Shown piece after piece: positions 13,215 to 26,182 of a DNA stretch of 64,000 nt. This DNA is from Zerene cesonia (Eukaryota; Arthropoda; Insecta; Lepidoptera; Pieridae): positions 3,152,195-3,216,194 of the forward strand of contig NC_052113.1 of NCBI RefSeq assembly GCF_012273895.1. Direction: 5' to 3'. The notes under the pieces were generated by a model. That model saw only the letters and a program-made list of their open reading frames with translations. It was not told where the DNA came from and made no database searches. A program made the position numbers and the translations under genes. The stretch's first letter is position 1. Each line of letters begins with the position of its first letter.

Positions 13215-14049
13215 TCATATAATAAAGCGCGAATATTACTGTAATGTTTCAGCATATTTTAAGTCTTAATCTATTAGGACTTTTTTAATCTTAATTTTTT
13301 TCATCTTAAAAACAGTCACTTATAGTGAGGACTCCTAAAGAAATTGTTTCCAAACAATTAATAACCATTTCTGTAATATCATTATGAGTATCATTTCATG
13401 TATGAACTTGACATAGACCTCGTTAGCTTCTCGAATTGTTGTCTTGTATTATGAAACGGCCGGAGGAGGATGCTGAAAATGAACGTATTACATAACTGAA
13501 TGTATATGTTGCTTTTACTCTATTGATGACGAATTGCTGTACGTATCGAGCAATGTATCTTACATATTTAGATTTAAAGATTTTTGTTGCTGGTCCGATT
13601 TGTGATGTAATTCAGTGACCCCATCACAAAATTCAATATCTAGCGTGTGCAAAAGACCTTGCCTGTTGAACTTAGGTCAATGTGACTAAGCACATTGAAA
13701 ATTGTATCTGAAATTGAGTTCGCTGAAGCTTATTTCCTTTCTCTATAAAAGAGCAATGTGAAATATTTGAGTTTATATAAATAGTCAGCTTTATACTTTA
13801 CCGCTCCTAGCACACAAGAAGACACTATTTGCTTTTCAAAATAGTTGGCCCCTTGTAAAAAATATATACTCATTCATTTAAGGTCACAAGGTTTATCGTA
13901 TTATTTATTTTATTAAAGTTTTCGCAGTAAAGTAAAAGATAGACCCAGGACTTTCCCCAGAGCGATGTAAATGAACAGATGATACTTATGTGTTTAAGTA
14001 GCGATAATTGCATATATTAGTTTATTTTAAAAAAAATGAAGCAAAATTC

Positions 14050-14200
14050 GAAGGGGTCAGGTGTTGCCTCGGTACAACGAATGACGTGGGTTCGAATTCC
14101 GTTTCGCAATCGAGATTTTTCTATTCTTGAAAAATTTCTCATTTATAAAGCGCTTCAATGTTATAAAAATAAAAATGAAACGATACCTAATTCCACTTTT
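14050..14200 (+). mobile_element. tRNA-like SINE, single copy
   Basis: The head contains a tRNA B-box-like GGTTCGAATTCC (about 14090) about 35 bases after an A-box-like stretch. The tail 'TTTTTCTATTCTT', 'AAATTTCTCATTTATAAAGC' and 'TTCAATG.TATAAAA' is nearly identical to the tail of the SINE pair at 40870-41500. The two heads are different, so this is either a second subfamily or a modular SINE. Confidence 0.65.
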
Positions 14201-17103
14201 GATATATTATGATGTTTTAATTTAATCACACAAATACAGTTACTGACGGAAAAGAGTTTTTATTCGATAATACTTAAATGTATTTGCTATGTGATTTAAT
14301 CAGTATCGAATTAAATTATTACTGTTTCACCCTTTCGTGTTAAAAGCGTTCTCAGGAAATCCATAATTTGTAACCAAATTATACCTACCTAATAGAGAAT
14401 AATATTTTAGAGCGCATTCCATTATAAAACGCTAACCCTTGTAAATCCTGTAAGTGTTAGTCAATAAAGATGTATGTTGTATTAGGTTTTTTATGTCAAC
14501 GTGCAGAGGCTTTTATTGAGATTTTGTAAAAAAAAACTAACTCCTAGATTGTATGTATAACGGGACACAGCTGCTCTATATATTTATAGATGGAAATTAA
14601 TGTTTAAGCTTCACCGTTTAGCTAATTAAGTTTTGTTAATTGTTAGATTGAAGTTATAATATCGGTAAATATTTCCATTGGCATTGCAAACTTCTAATTA
14701 ATTTTGCGAAATGGATGACAAAATATCCGGGGATTATTTTATAATTGGCTTCGGCCGACAGTATTGTTCCGTGTAAATTGCATTACAGTATTTTAAATAC
14801 ATTACGTATATTTAATTTAACCGAAAAAGAGAAAAGATTGATCTGAACTTAGTATTGCAGTTAAATGCCTTGTATATTAGGTATAAGACCCGGGAAAACT
14901 ATCAAATTACAAGAAACAACGTCGAGGGAAAGAAACTTTCAGTAGCGGCTGGCTCGTTCGTTAAACGTCCTGTTACAGATATCAGTACTTTCTAAATTTC
15001 GCGAAACAAACTCTTAAAAGACAACTCAAGAGAGTTGGCTCACTGCCATATACTATATTAATGGCATTGCGCCTTGTATTTAGAGTTAATATCGAATCGA
15101 ATGTGACTAGCATAAAACAGAGGCACTATTTCCGAGATAATTGCGCTATCGGCACGAACTTTAATTAGCTGAAAACGCGCCTCATCACGTCGCTACTGGG
15201 ACGTAGCTCCTATATGTTACCTATACTTAAATCTCGTCATCCTGTGTTACGCTTCGATCCTTCAGGTTCATACTGAAACTTAATAAATAATTGGTCGGCA
15301 CGTAATGTAAGAAGTCACAAATTTCAAAAATGCTTTCGACAGTTAGATAAAAACTACATAATTCGATAATAAATATAGACAATAGATAAAAAAAAATATC
15401 CATAAAAAAGTAAATATTAATGGATGGCCCTCTGAGAAACTTATATTAATTAAATTACTTAGATATAGAAATCCATTATTAAACGATGTGTTTATTTAAA
15501 AAAGAATGACTTAACAATATATAGATGTGATAAGTGAAATGGTAGTTTTTGAGTATTATTGGCATATTTCATTTGAGAAAAAAATATTGTTAAGAAAATG
15601 TATTTTGTAATGACTATATTCTGTGGGGTAAAAAATGATCAGTGCAGTCCAAATATTTGTTATTTGTTTTCAAAGAGATTGCCTATGGGAGGACTATTTG
15701 ATGACGGCAAATTGGTTCCGTTCTCGATTCTCATTATGATCCACCCGTTCCTATAGTTTGCTGTTATTACCTACGGGCCGAAGAAAATTGGTCGTAATAC
15801 AGAAATTTTCATAAAAAAGTAAAATGCACAATCTCAGACTCATTGGCTTCGTTATATAAGTACCTTGTGAACTTTATATCTTCTAATTTTACTTTTTTTT
15901 AGTATTCCAAGTATTGCTATGTGATACTATGAAATATCACATTTTGGTAACCGAAGTATCTGATAAATATGATTTAGAGTAGTTAAAGAGAATAAGAAAT
16001 TCGGTAAATACTTCTCTTATGCTAATGAAAATTTTGTTATTACTACGGTAATACTAATATTAATACGGTGTATCAAATAATCGTATAATATCTGCCATGT
16101 AGCAAATAAAAGATAGCAATATTTTTTTTTTGCATTCTAATAGTTTAAATATTAATAATTTAATTGAAAGTTTCTATTTAGTAGACAAAATTAATGATAT
16201 TGTTCAAATCTTCAGGAATCCTAAGCTTAACTAGCTTTCCGTATGAGTTGAATTTAATATTGCTCTATATAAAATTTAGTAAAAAATAGTTGTTTGAACC
16301 TGATTATGACAAATACATGTTTGAATGGACTTTTGTCCAATCGAAAAAAAATAAATAGCTTTTTTTGATACACCCATGTTTAATAAAAATAATTAATTTA
16401 TGGAAATGGTATGTTTTTGTCTGTTCTATTTATCATGTGTTATATTGATAAAATAACATTTTTCTGATTATTTTGAGACTATTCTAAATAATTTATTCGT
16501 ATTTAGTCTTGTAATATTATTTTGGGAAATAAATGATCGAATAACTTTTAAATTTAAGGAATATATTTATACGAAAAATAATACATTGAAATAATTATCA
16601 TTTCCACGTCTTTCGATTTAAATACATAGTAATATCATCTCTTAGAAATCGACATTAAAAAATCTAAGGTCATTTTACAAACACTCTCTCCTTATAAAAT
16701 AAATAAATATACATTATTTTATGTTAATATTCTAAAATTTCATATTAAAACTAAGTAATTGTTAAACATTAACTTTTTAAATAGATTTATTTTAAATAAG
16801 TGATTGAATTTCAATTGAACTTGTAGAAAAAGTAAAGATATCGTTTATTTGATTATATCTGTTCTACAACAGGTTTTTTACAAAAATATACTTTGACATA
16901 AATATAATTCAAATTAAATACTTTTTTGTTAAGATAATCTGCTAATTCTATCGAAATATGATGTATTAAGGAAGTATAGTCACGTCAACTAAGTTCTTAG
17001 CAACATTATTTGATCTTGTTAAATATTGTAACGAGAATACAAAGCATCGAAGTATTTTTAAGGGGATTTAAGCCGATGGACGTTGAAACTGGAATATAAT
17101 TAT

Positions 17104-20100
17104 CTATCGTAGAGAATGCGATTCGCTGGATCTTTTGGAGCCAATGGGGAAAGGCGAGAGATCGATTTCGTCCATGGGGTAGTCGGGTCTGTAGCGCTTC
17201 TTATCCAAGTTGGATCTGTAATTTAAGGAATAAAATTAACAAAAATGAGGAACAAAATAAAAAAAAAGCCTATTTTAGGATCTACAGATGCAAGGACATG
17301 ATAAAAGATTTTACTTATAGCCGGGGTGACCTAGAATACTCGTAGCAAGATTTGTGTACAGATCTGATTTTATATTTTTCTGTTTAATTGAAACTACAAT
17401 AATTGCATTACTCTTTCGTGAAACGCGAATGATTTGTATTCCATTTTAATTCGGTAACGCACGCATGGATAGTCCTCACAAGTGGGTGTGAAGGTTTATT
17501 TACCTAACAAATATGACAACTGTATTATAAATTTCATAATTAAAGCAAATATCGTCCGACAAAGTTTTTGCGTTAAGACCCAAACTTTCGTGTGAAGTCG
17601 TGCACTTTAGTTGAATTACTTTTGCCATACTCTTAATCTTTCGTGACACTGGGGAGTAAATCTTGACTTTATGTTTACAATATCTAATTAAATCTTAACC
17701 ATTATCGTCCTTCAAACTTGTTATAAAAGCTACATGCTAGTAACTTAACTATGTATACACACTCATATTAATTTATCTTACTACGTTTTTACTTCAGTAT
17801 TCAGCAATGTTCACATTCCTGGTTAGAGAGATACCCTATGATATCGATGAAATATAGAATTACATACTAACCATTCTGTTTCATTAAAATTGTTTACTTA
17901 CACAGGGTTGTCAAGATAATTGGGTCCCATGAGGTGGTAGAACCGTTTGAATGGGAAGGGCATGGATGATAGGTCAATTTCATCGAAGTTGCGTTTTTTC
18001 ACAAAAGTGTTGAGGTTAGACCTGTATACACATTACAAGGGTTATTTAAACTCTTATAAGCACAATTATCCCCTTCTCCATATTAAACATTAAAAAAATC
18101 TATAAAGTTGGATCAGAATATATGGAGATTTAATAGTAAACAGATTAGTTTTCACTTTGAAATTTTATATAATAAATAAATTGTTATTAATAGAAATCCA
18201 TCGAAGGGTCAGTTTGAAAATTTGACTCTATATAAATATGGTTTGATATAAAAAAAAGGTGTGTGTGCGATTCCCACACGATAGAAGTGAAACTTCAGTA
18301 AATCGACAAAAGAATGAGATGAATATATATAAAATAGTATGTATATTTCTGTCTCATTCTTTGCCGGCTTTTCATTCTACACATTTTTGTATTTGTGTCT
18401 CTTCTCTTACCTGTCGTTTTTCCGTTGTATCAGGTTTGAAATCACAACGATTCTAAAGAAGTTTCACTTCAAAAAGGAAAAAGAAAATCTATAGTACTCT
18501 ATGGAAAGGCAAGGAAATAATAAAGTGAGTTTTATTTTTATTGAGAAATATATTTATGATATATATGCGATTGTTGAGCAGCTTTTAAAACAGCTTCTAA
18601 TACGGTTGTCCATTGTAAAATCTAAAAAGTCTCAGTGTGTCAGTGTCGAGCTCTAGGTTCAATATGTTACCATAGTGATGGTTACTTGAGATAATCACTA
18701 CTGAACAAAGTGAAACTTAAAGTCAAATTTGAAGTGCGACGGGCTGAGCTAACAGATTTCGTTTGTTGATCGTATAGCTTGTAAATTGCTAGAAGTCAAC
18801 ATCCTAAATTCATAGTCACGTCTATTTACCCAGAAATTATATACCTTGAGCCTAATTCTATTGAGTTACCAACTTGTTTATTAAAGACGAAATGTTATAT
18901 GTACTAGTTATAGTAGGATTTACTAAGGAAGAAAACACTATATCAGATCGCCAATATAGTACATTTTTATACAGAGTTCTCTATATTAGAGCTAAAAATG
19001 AAAGTAAAAAAAAATTAAAAAGCTATCTTACCGGTCGATTTCATCAAAGTTGCGTTTGGGGAACCCCTCACCGTAATACCCATATTCGAGAGGACTCAGC
19101 AGTGCCCGGCTGCCATATGGACTAAAATGAAATACATATATTAGTGTCACTGTATATTTAAATAAAGCTGACAGAGTTTCAGTTGTATTTCATATAAGAA
19201 GCGGTTCTTGTAGCAGCAATAAAGATGAATCTTTAATCGTAGTTTTATTTTAGCAGTCGAATCGGAAAACATATGTGATTGATGAAATATACGTATTCTG
19301 CGCAAATTTTCCTTATTGTAAAAGCAATATTGTTTGATTAGAATTGGTATTCAATACATACTTTAATGGGCATATTGATATATTAAGCGATTTTTTATTT
19401 GCTTTGTTCTCACGTAATATAATCAATTTATTGTAAAATAAATAAATAAATAAAATAAATACTAACAATCAAGTTAACATAAAATAGAAAACTATAACCA
19501 ATTAATAAAAAGTTAAGCTGTTGTGTTATTTATGTTTAATTGATGTGAATCGTTAGAAATTGCCTCTTATTGTACTTTAATTTATCGTTACGTCGTCTGA
19601 CCAGATTATTGTAATTTGAGAATAAGATAATTTGAACGAGCTCATCATTCTGATACACAATAAATACTATATATTTCCACATACCTGAGATAATCATATC
19701 GTCTTCCCAAATGCGCCATTCGATGGGCTTCACGAACTTGTCTCACCAAATTACTTCCTGCTAAGGATTCCAAATTTTGGGGCTTGGTACCTAAACATAT
19801 TGTAACAACATATATGATATTGATTTTATCAAAATTATCAATTGTCCTTACCTGTTTTTGTATCTTTACAAAATATTGGCTCTGGAACTTGCTTACTAAC
19901 AAAATTTTTCTATTCGAGTAGCTACCATGCTCGTCTCTGAGATATGCAGAAAGTCACGTTTCGGTATTATGAAATAGTTTGATAAAAATTGGGTCCGTGA
20001 TGCAGCATTAAATTTTGTAAAGAATATTTGAAAATGTGTATGTAGGTATCAGCTTCAGAATAAAGATTGTATAGAGGGATTGGAATGTGTTAAATTAAAA

Positions 20101-21739
20101 TAATTAATATAGATTTTATCTGCACATTCATTTATTTTTATTAAAATTATAATTTTAACATTGAAAAAAAAAATTATCCAGGAATAACTTTATTTGATCA
20201 CTTGCAATTTAGTGCTGTGATGATAACGTTATTGGAATTGCATTTCAAGTTACACAAAGTTGCCACCACCCAGCGGGTCCACTTCTCGAACTAAATTAGC
20301 TCCTCCGATTGAATCAAGATTACGCACAAAATTTCCTCCGCCTAAAGCGTCCAGATTTCTTTTGACGAGATTTGGCCCACCGATTTGATCAAGATTTTTC
20401 TTGACTAGATTAGCGCCACCAATAGAGTCTAAATTCCTCACAAGATTTGCCCCTCCAATAGAATCTAAATTGCGAACAAAATTGCCACCACCGAGAGCAT
20501 CCACAAACCTCGCGTATTGGTTATTTCTACCAATACCGCGGCCTAGGAGTGAGGAATCTCCTAAATTATTGCCATACGTCAAACTTCTGCCTAAAAGGCT
20601 ACTTCCACCGTCATTTGAACGTCCATTACCAGTCAAAGCTTTAGCTAATAAATTAGACGTAACGTAGTCATGGTATCTTCCATCATTTTTAATTTCATGT
20701 TGCAATAAGAAACGTAAGAAATTTTCTAATTCTTGTCGTTGCTTTAAATCTGTAACAAAATGTATCGTGTTTATATATAATAATCACAGTAAAAAAAGCC
20801 AAATAATTCGATTTGCACTTACCTCAAGAATACGAAAGAACATACGAAGCTTTGGTGCCGTGACTGTGCGTTGTAAAGTGCGATTCCATCACCACAAAAG
20901 ACGTGAAAAATGTGAAAGAATTTAGATGTGCATATTCGTGAATTGAAAAAATAATTTTTTTTTTGTGTTGTGCATAGGGTTGCATAATATTTAGGAAATC
21001 TTACCAATACCAAAACCATTAAGTTGAACAGGGCGTGAAAAGTGAAGTGAATAGGTCATCAGATTACCGTGAGCAAAAAACCAAATGGTCATCAGTGCCA
21101 GGGGCAGGTATTATAAGTGCCGTAATTTGTGTCATAAAATATTTTATACTATGTCTTACCGCTTTCATACCGCTCGGCAGAGTTATGATCGGATAACTCT
21201 TGTTCCTGTCAAAAAATGTGGGAATATTTAAATTTGAGCAAACTTTAAAAAACCAGTGTGGGGTAAAAATTCGTAAAGGTTTGAAGATGTGAATGTCGCA
21301 TATGTAGAAAACATTTGGTTGTGAACTTTCTTTACCTGATTTAAAATTTGGCTTTGTGTTCAATATATATTTTTATTAACATTAAAATAATTAATCTTGC
21401 AAATAAGCAATATTGTAAAAAGTACGAATCGGAAGAGTACGAGCTGGAGCTTTGTATTAAAATATTCTAAGGCAAGATATTGCTTGTGGGATGAATATTA
21501 CTGATTTAATTAAAATTTCCTTATTACGTTAGTAACTTCGTTAGACACAAATTGATTTTGGTAAAAAATCAACATAAATCTACTGCTGCATGACCAGATA
21601 ACTATATAAAAATAGGTTTTTTCGTTATTAATTACTGTTTGTAATTGTGTAACTTTTACTATACCTGTTGATGGTCAGCATTGCAGCAAATCACGAGTGT
21701 GACCAAAGCGACGATCACTGCTCCACTGGCGCGAATCAT
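17104..21739 (-). CDS. orcokinin: Orcokinin precursor, A-type isoform
   Basis: Neuropeptide preprohormone. Coding exons in transcript order: 21665-21739, 21160-21205, 19685-19790, 19032-19121, 17902-18021 and 17104-17215 (stop TAG at 17104). All junctions keep frame. Residues 1 to about 21 (MIRASGAVIVALVTLVICC, then NA) form a signal peptide. Dibasic sites release peptides of the orcokinin family: NFDEIDRSNLNTFV before KKR (spanning the 19.0/18.0 kb exon junction), NFDEIDLSSMPFPF before KR, and YRPDYPMDEIDLSPFPIGS before KR. The 19.7 kb exon also encodes NLESLAGSNLV followed by R, which resembles the B-type peptides. Orcokinins are secreted by neurons and gut endocrine cells of insects and act on circadian, ecdysteroid and reproductive functions (family knowledge). 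The alternative splice skips the B exon at 20250-20749. I am sure of the gene; the exon combination in the A transcript is inferred from phase. Confidence 0.93.
18284..18470. repeat. Candidate MITE with 13-base inverted ends
   Basis: GAAGTGAAACTTC at 18284-18296 is the exact reverse complement of GAAGTTTCACTTC at 18458-18470. The 187-base element lies in the orcokinin-A intron between the exons at 17902-18021 and 19032-19121. I could not identify a flanking target duplication with confidence. Confidence 0.45.
20189..20194 (-). terminator. Polyadenylation signal of orcokinin-B transcript
   Basis: AATAAA on the minus strand, about 56 bases downstream of the B-isoform stop codon and followed by a T/A-rich stretch. 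It explains how the B exon acts as a terminal exon. Confidence 0.7.
20250..21739 (-). CDS. orcokinin: Orcokinin precursor, B-type isoform
   Basis: Alternative product of the same gene: exons 21665-21739, 21160-21205 and 20250-20749, ending at TAA (20250-20252). The first two exons are shared with the A form. Exon 2 leaves one base (G), which pairs with the first two bases of the B exon to make Asp, so the frame is intact. After a linker (DLKQRQELENFLRFLLQHE and a Gly/Ser/Leu-rich stretch) come seven tandem peptides separated by R, KK or KR: FVDALGGGNFV, NLDSIGGANLV (three copies), NLDQIGGPNLV, NLDALGGGNFV and EVDPLGGGNFV at the very C-terminus. These match insect orcokinin-B peptides. A polyadenylation signal lies 56 bases past the stop, so this exon is a terminal exon lying inside an intron of the A form. 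Confidence 0.93.
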
Positions 21740-23444
21740 TTTGTCTTCTGTAAGTACTTATTTTAAGTATTGCATACTCATGACAACAAAATTGAGAGAT
21801 TGGATAGATTTTTTTAGTAAGGAAAAATTACCTATCGCATGCATTAAGTTTGACGCATAGATTTTAGTTATATATTTATTAATGTTTTTATTGTCTACAC
21901 ACACCTTCAAATACTGGAATATATAACAACAAATATATACCGCTATAACGATAGCGAAGAATTATAAGTTCTTAGTTGCTAGTGAAAGCTCATAGCATGG
22001 CATAGCTTTAAATTTATCAACAATTCACAATCAGGACCAGGTATTTCACACTAGATAAATACCATGGACATAGTACCAATGCATCTGCTAGTGTAGAGTT
22101 TATTCTGGCGTATACTATCACTTAAGTGCGGACAAGTAAAAAGTAATAAACTACTAATATCCAGAGTCTGCACTTTTAATCATTATAAAAGATATATAAT
22201 TTTGAATTGAAACGCAGTGAGTGGAAGAGCGGACTATTTCATTAGTCCGGGTTAAGTAAGACTGTCGGTATCTAGGGGCAATAAGTGAGTTTCAATTAAG
22301 TCCATTAATGTATAATAAAATCTATCGTTTGAAGTATTTTTCAAGGAAAGAAACATTTCTGCTCGACTTCCTATAAAATACAGCACAATAATTATGACAG
22401 TTCAGAAAAAAATGGATATCTATTGGTACGGTACTTGTTTTTTATATTTATTTCATCAACATATTCATAACTAGTTATAAAATACACACTATGTATCAAT
22501 ATTTAGGCGCTTTATAAAAATAATTTTCAACAATTAAGAAAAAGTGTTGAAAACCATAAGTTAAATTTAACGGAAATTATAAATTACAGTTTGCAAATAT
22601 TTTAAACCCGATCTATCACTTGAATGAATAACTTGGTAAAGTGTAAATAAATCCGCATAAAAAACATGATAAGTGAGGATGAGTTAATATCTTAGAATGT
22701 TCAGCTGCTTGACTTTTCTTGAATTTATTATTCATTTAATGTTAAGGAAGATGATATTTTAATATGTCAATATAATATCTATTTATGTGTTAGTTCGTTT
22801 GTATATTATTTACCTATATATTACATCTATCTAGATAATGTTAGGAGCCGTTGTACGTGAAGGAAGTGCTACATAGAAAGGATGCAGTATTATAGGAAGG
22901 TATTGTGTTCTGTGGACAAATAATTGACCTCTTGTTACATTTAATACGTGTGTATGTTATTTTTGTATGTAACGTTATTTATGTTATGTAATGTTATTTT
23001 TTGCTTAGTGGACCATCGACATATCTGAAGTATTTTGGAAAATAATTTAACGCTATAATTTTTTTTACTTATAACTGAAATATTCAATTCAATTTATTTC
23101 AATACCTTTTCTTAAAAAAATTGAATTATAATTGTGATTTATTAAAAATGGTAAACTACTTTTGTTCGTGTTTTATACAATTTTGTTATATTCACATAAT
23201 TACTAGCATGTTCGTATTATCTTATATAAATTAATAAAGTTTAGAAGCGAACCTTCGTCCTACTCTGCTTCTGAGTTTTGTTTGATGCCCTCAGGCGATT
23301 TAAGAAGAACTGTCTAAGCACATAGTACTTATATATGGGTATGTACCGTAAACAATGTATGATGAATGTTTGTTTAACAATGCAACAAAACGTAAAAGGA
23401 TTGAATGAACAACTGACATTTATTTGATATTAGCCTTCTGCCAG

Positions 23445-23615
23445 CGGTAGAAGGAAAACCCGTATAGTAACCGTTTCCATGGGATGCCGACTAAAATTTA
23501 TATCATGTCCTATCTCAAGTCTCAACTACTTTTATAATAAATTTTATTGAAATTGATTCAGTAGTTTGGGCATGAAAATGAGACAGACCGAAATACTTTC
23601 GCATTTGATCCCTAA
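23445..23615 (-). mobile_element. Degenerate Helitron-like repeat
   Basis: Retains 'CCCGT', 'CCATGGGATGCCGA', 'AAATTGATTCAGTAGTTTGG', 'GAGACAGACCGAAATACTTTC' in part and 'CGCATTTGAT'. The order and orientation match the Lep1 copies at 28.7 and 49.6 kb, but the ends are eroded. Confidence 0.45.
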
Positions 23616-25867
23616 ATTAAGATTTTTTTTGTATAAATAATTTACAATTTTTCTTACGTTTCTAATCGCGTGAGTAATAATTAAACTACTGATTGACTAC
23701 TTCTGAAATTTGTCCTGCAGAAATGTTCTCGTAAATTTGAATAAAAACTATTCATGCAGCTCTCTTTTCAAAAACTAATTTCAGGATTAAGTGTGGGTGG
23801 GGCTGTAATAATATGTTTTTTTATAACAAATGGAAAACTCTTAGTAATTATTTCCAGTCTTCCATCTCGTCTATTCCTGATGAAAAACCCACATATTTCA
23901 TTAAATAAAATATCGAATAGAAGATTCAGTGATACTATAAAGCTACAAGTATTTGATTTCAATATGAATGTAATCTGGGATAGTTCACTGTACATACTTA
24001 TTCAATTTATGATATACAATCTGTAGGTGGGAGTAGCCACCAAGCTAGAAATAATAATACTCTTGAAATATATCTAGATACCTTCATAAATAATTTATGA
24101 AATACAAAGATACAAAGCTAAAAAGGATTAGAGAGGATTTTTGTCTCATACATCCATTAAGCATGTAATAATGTATGCATGCTTGTTCATTTAAAATTTG
24201 AGTACATGTTTACAACAACATGAACCTTAATTTAGTTAATTGGCTTCTGCGATGGTGTTTTATTGTATAAAAGTAATGAATTAGATATGATTATATAGAC
24301 ATCAACGCGTTTCTTTCACGGTACTAATGTTATAGTGTGAAATAATTTATCTAATGTAACTTGTAATAACTTTTTATTGACTATCAAAATATTTATGGAA
24401 CAATTTAAATATATATAATATAGAGAAACACAGATAAATAAGAAGTACATATGTAATTTTTTTTTATATCTCTAAATATTAGTTGGAACGGTCTGAGTCG
24501 GTTACAGAACTTGCTGATAATGTCCCGGATAGCTTAATTAACACTTTTTATGTTTATTTTCCAACATTATTGATTATTTAATCTGATAGACAAGCTAAAC
24601 AGAACAAATCAAAAATGGCCAAAAAAGTGCATTTTGTAAACTGCTATGCTTAATATAATAAAATAATCCACGAATTGATAGGATTACACACAAACCCTGC
24701 CACACGATAACCGATATTTATTTAAGTTATGCTGTTATTTTGGGTACGTGTTGAATAGTAATTTAATAGCATCTATTTAATAGCACTTTGGTATGTCTCC
24801 TAAAGTAGTGATGGAGTAAGGGTTTGTGTAGAAGGAGACTTTCCGATAACAACATTTAAATTAATACGAGGTTTTTCTTTAATTTCACTTTTGTTCTTTA
24901 AAAAAATATGTGACAGAAGGTACTGCATATACTTATCTTTGTTTAATTCAAGTTTGTATAATTATGTTTGTTTAATTAAATACAAAGTAGTATTAGTTTC
25001 GATTCATAAAATTAGGTAATAAGGTAAGTCTTAATACAAAGGTATTAATATCGGGAATGAGGGGTGAGGGTAAATTTAGGCAGTGACAGCTCCTATGTTT
25101 AAATAACTATTATAATGAAATTCATACTTGTTCCATTTTGATTGTTAAATATTAAAAAAATAACAATTTGACGGTATTGAAAGAAAATTATGTTTGCATT
25201 CATCGTGTTTAAATGAGATGCCATTTCCTCACAATTTATTGGTTGACCTTTCTACTCTTTCGCTGATACTTATTTACCTTCAAGAAGTTACACGCGCAAC
25301 AGATTATGTAAGATTGCTTATAATTCTTGATCAATTGAAGATTATTTTTAGAAATGATATATCTCGGAGTAAGCTTTATATTTCAGTAAAGTAAATAATA
25401 TGATAAATTGTGATTATAGTTCATTGGTTACTAGATTATATTTTAATAAGTACACCTTTTTTAGCTGGTTGGTCAAAGTTCTACAATATATTTACATGAA
25501 CAGTAACAATGTTATTTGGGGGATATTGAAATTAGCATTTTATATTAAAGTATTTTCGCAAGTAGTCAGTTTTGTGGCTATCTTTTATTGCCAATAAAGT
25601 AGATGTCGTTACAGTACAATATGGATTGTGTAGTAAAATTTTATTATTTTTTTTATATAAGAGACGAAATGATAAAATAAAAAAATAATAGTACACTGAC
25701 TAACGAAAAATATTGCACAGCAAATATCAACATTATGTCATGGAATTAAATGCAAAATGTATCTACGCTATACTAATGTACCTAAGTGTATAAAATTATC
25801 AAATAAACGAAATTGAACAAAATATTGTTCGAGTTGTTTTAAAAACTATATAGATACATTAGAAAAG

Positions 25868-25960
25868 ACTGGATGAAGGCTAACAGAAGGGCACAATTAG
25901 AGGAGGCCTATACACGAAAGGGGCCAGGACATTTAACCAAAATACATACTTTTTCATATT
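25868..25960 (+). mobile_element. LINE open reading frame relic
   Basis: The plus-strand frame reads DWMKANRRAQLEEAYTRKGP, resembling the extreme C-terminus of polyproteins of a common lepidopteran non-LTR retrotransposon (W...R..LEEAY...GP). Nothing upstream can be aligned, so this is a short 3' fragment. Confidence 0.5.
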
Positions 25961-26104
25961 TTTTTTTAACAAACAGTTGAATAATAATAATAAATTTGAA
26001 ATTGGATTTTATCTGAACAAAACTTGAAAATGCTCTGAAATTAAACTTAAAGTGAGGGTTGAATACTGAAACGTAGGCGTGAAAATAAATATGTATGTAC
26101 TGAC

Positions 26105-26160
26105 CTGGTATGATGATGCTGGTTCGGAATTGTTGTTTTGTCGGTGTTGTGGTGCGATGT
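26105..26160 (-). other. orcokinin: Noncoding first exon of orcokinin (inferred)
   Basis: On the minus strand, 56 bases rich in CA and AAC run from a likely start site near 26160 to a donor CATACCAG/GTCAGTAC at 26105/26104. The exon lacks an ATG in a useful frame and lies 23-30 bases downstream of a TATA box. The next matching acceptor on this strand is the one just before the orcokinin start codon (about 21747). The assignment to orcokinin is by position and strand only. Confidence 0.55.
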
Positions 26161-26182
26161 GCCGTGGAAGCGTTCACGACGG

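Larger units (their letters stand above)
11060..17103. other. Intergenic DNA downstream of the orcokinin gene
   Basis: No gene seen. AT-rich, with two Helitron-like copies (11509-11670 and 13063-13214), a LINE 3'-end fragment (12405-12456) and a tRNA-like SINE (14050-14200), each listed separately. The orcokinin-A 3' UTR must lie just below 17104, but I found no canonical AATAAA close to the stop codon. Confidence 0.6.
21747..26104. other. First intron of the orcokinin gene (inferred)
   Basis: A splice acceptor (TACTTACAG on the minus strand) lies 8 bases upstream of the start codon, and the only good upstream donor with a promoter behind it is at 26104. Inside are a degenerate Helitron at 23445-23615, a LINE coding relic at 25868-25960 and AT-rich DNA without a gene. 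Confidence 0.55.

Noticed and set aside
20401..20667. 88-codon plus-strand frame
   Set aside because: It is the antisense shadow of the repetitive orcokinin-B peptides.
20819..21019. Alternative orcokinin exon ending in GAG/GTAAGTG
   Set aside because: The only good acceptor gives 41 bases, which breaks the frame into the B and A exons. The 46-base exon at 21160-21205 fits both.
23754..24026. 90-codon plus-strand frame with hydrophobic segments
   Set aside because: No family resemblance, lies in an intron, and the antisense frame is equally open, as expected in AT-rich DNA.
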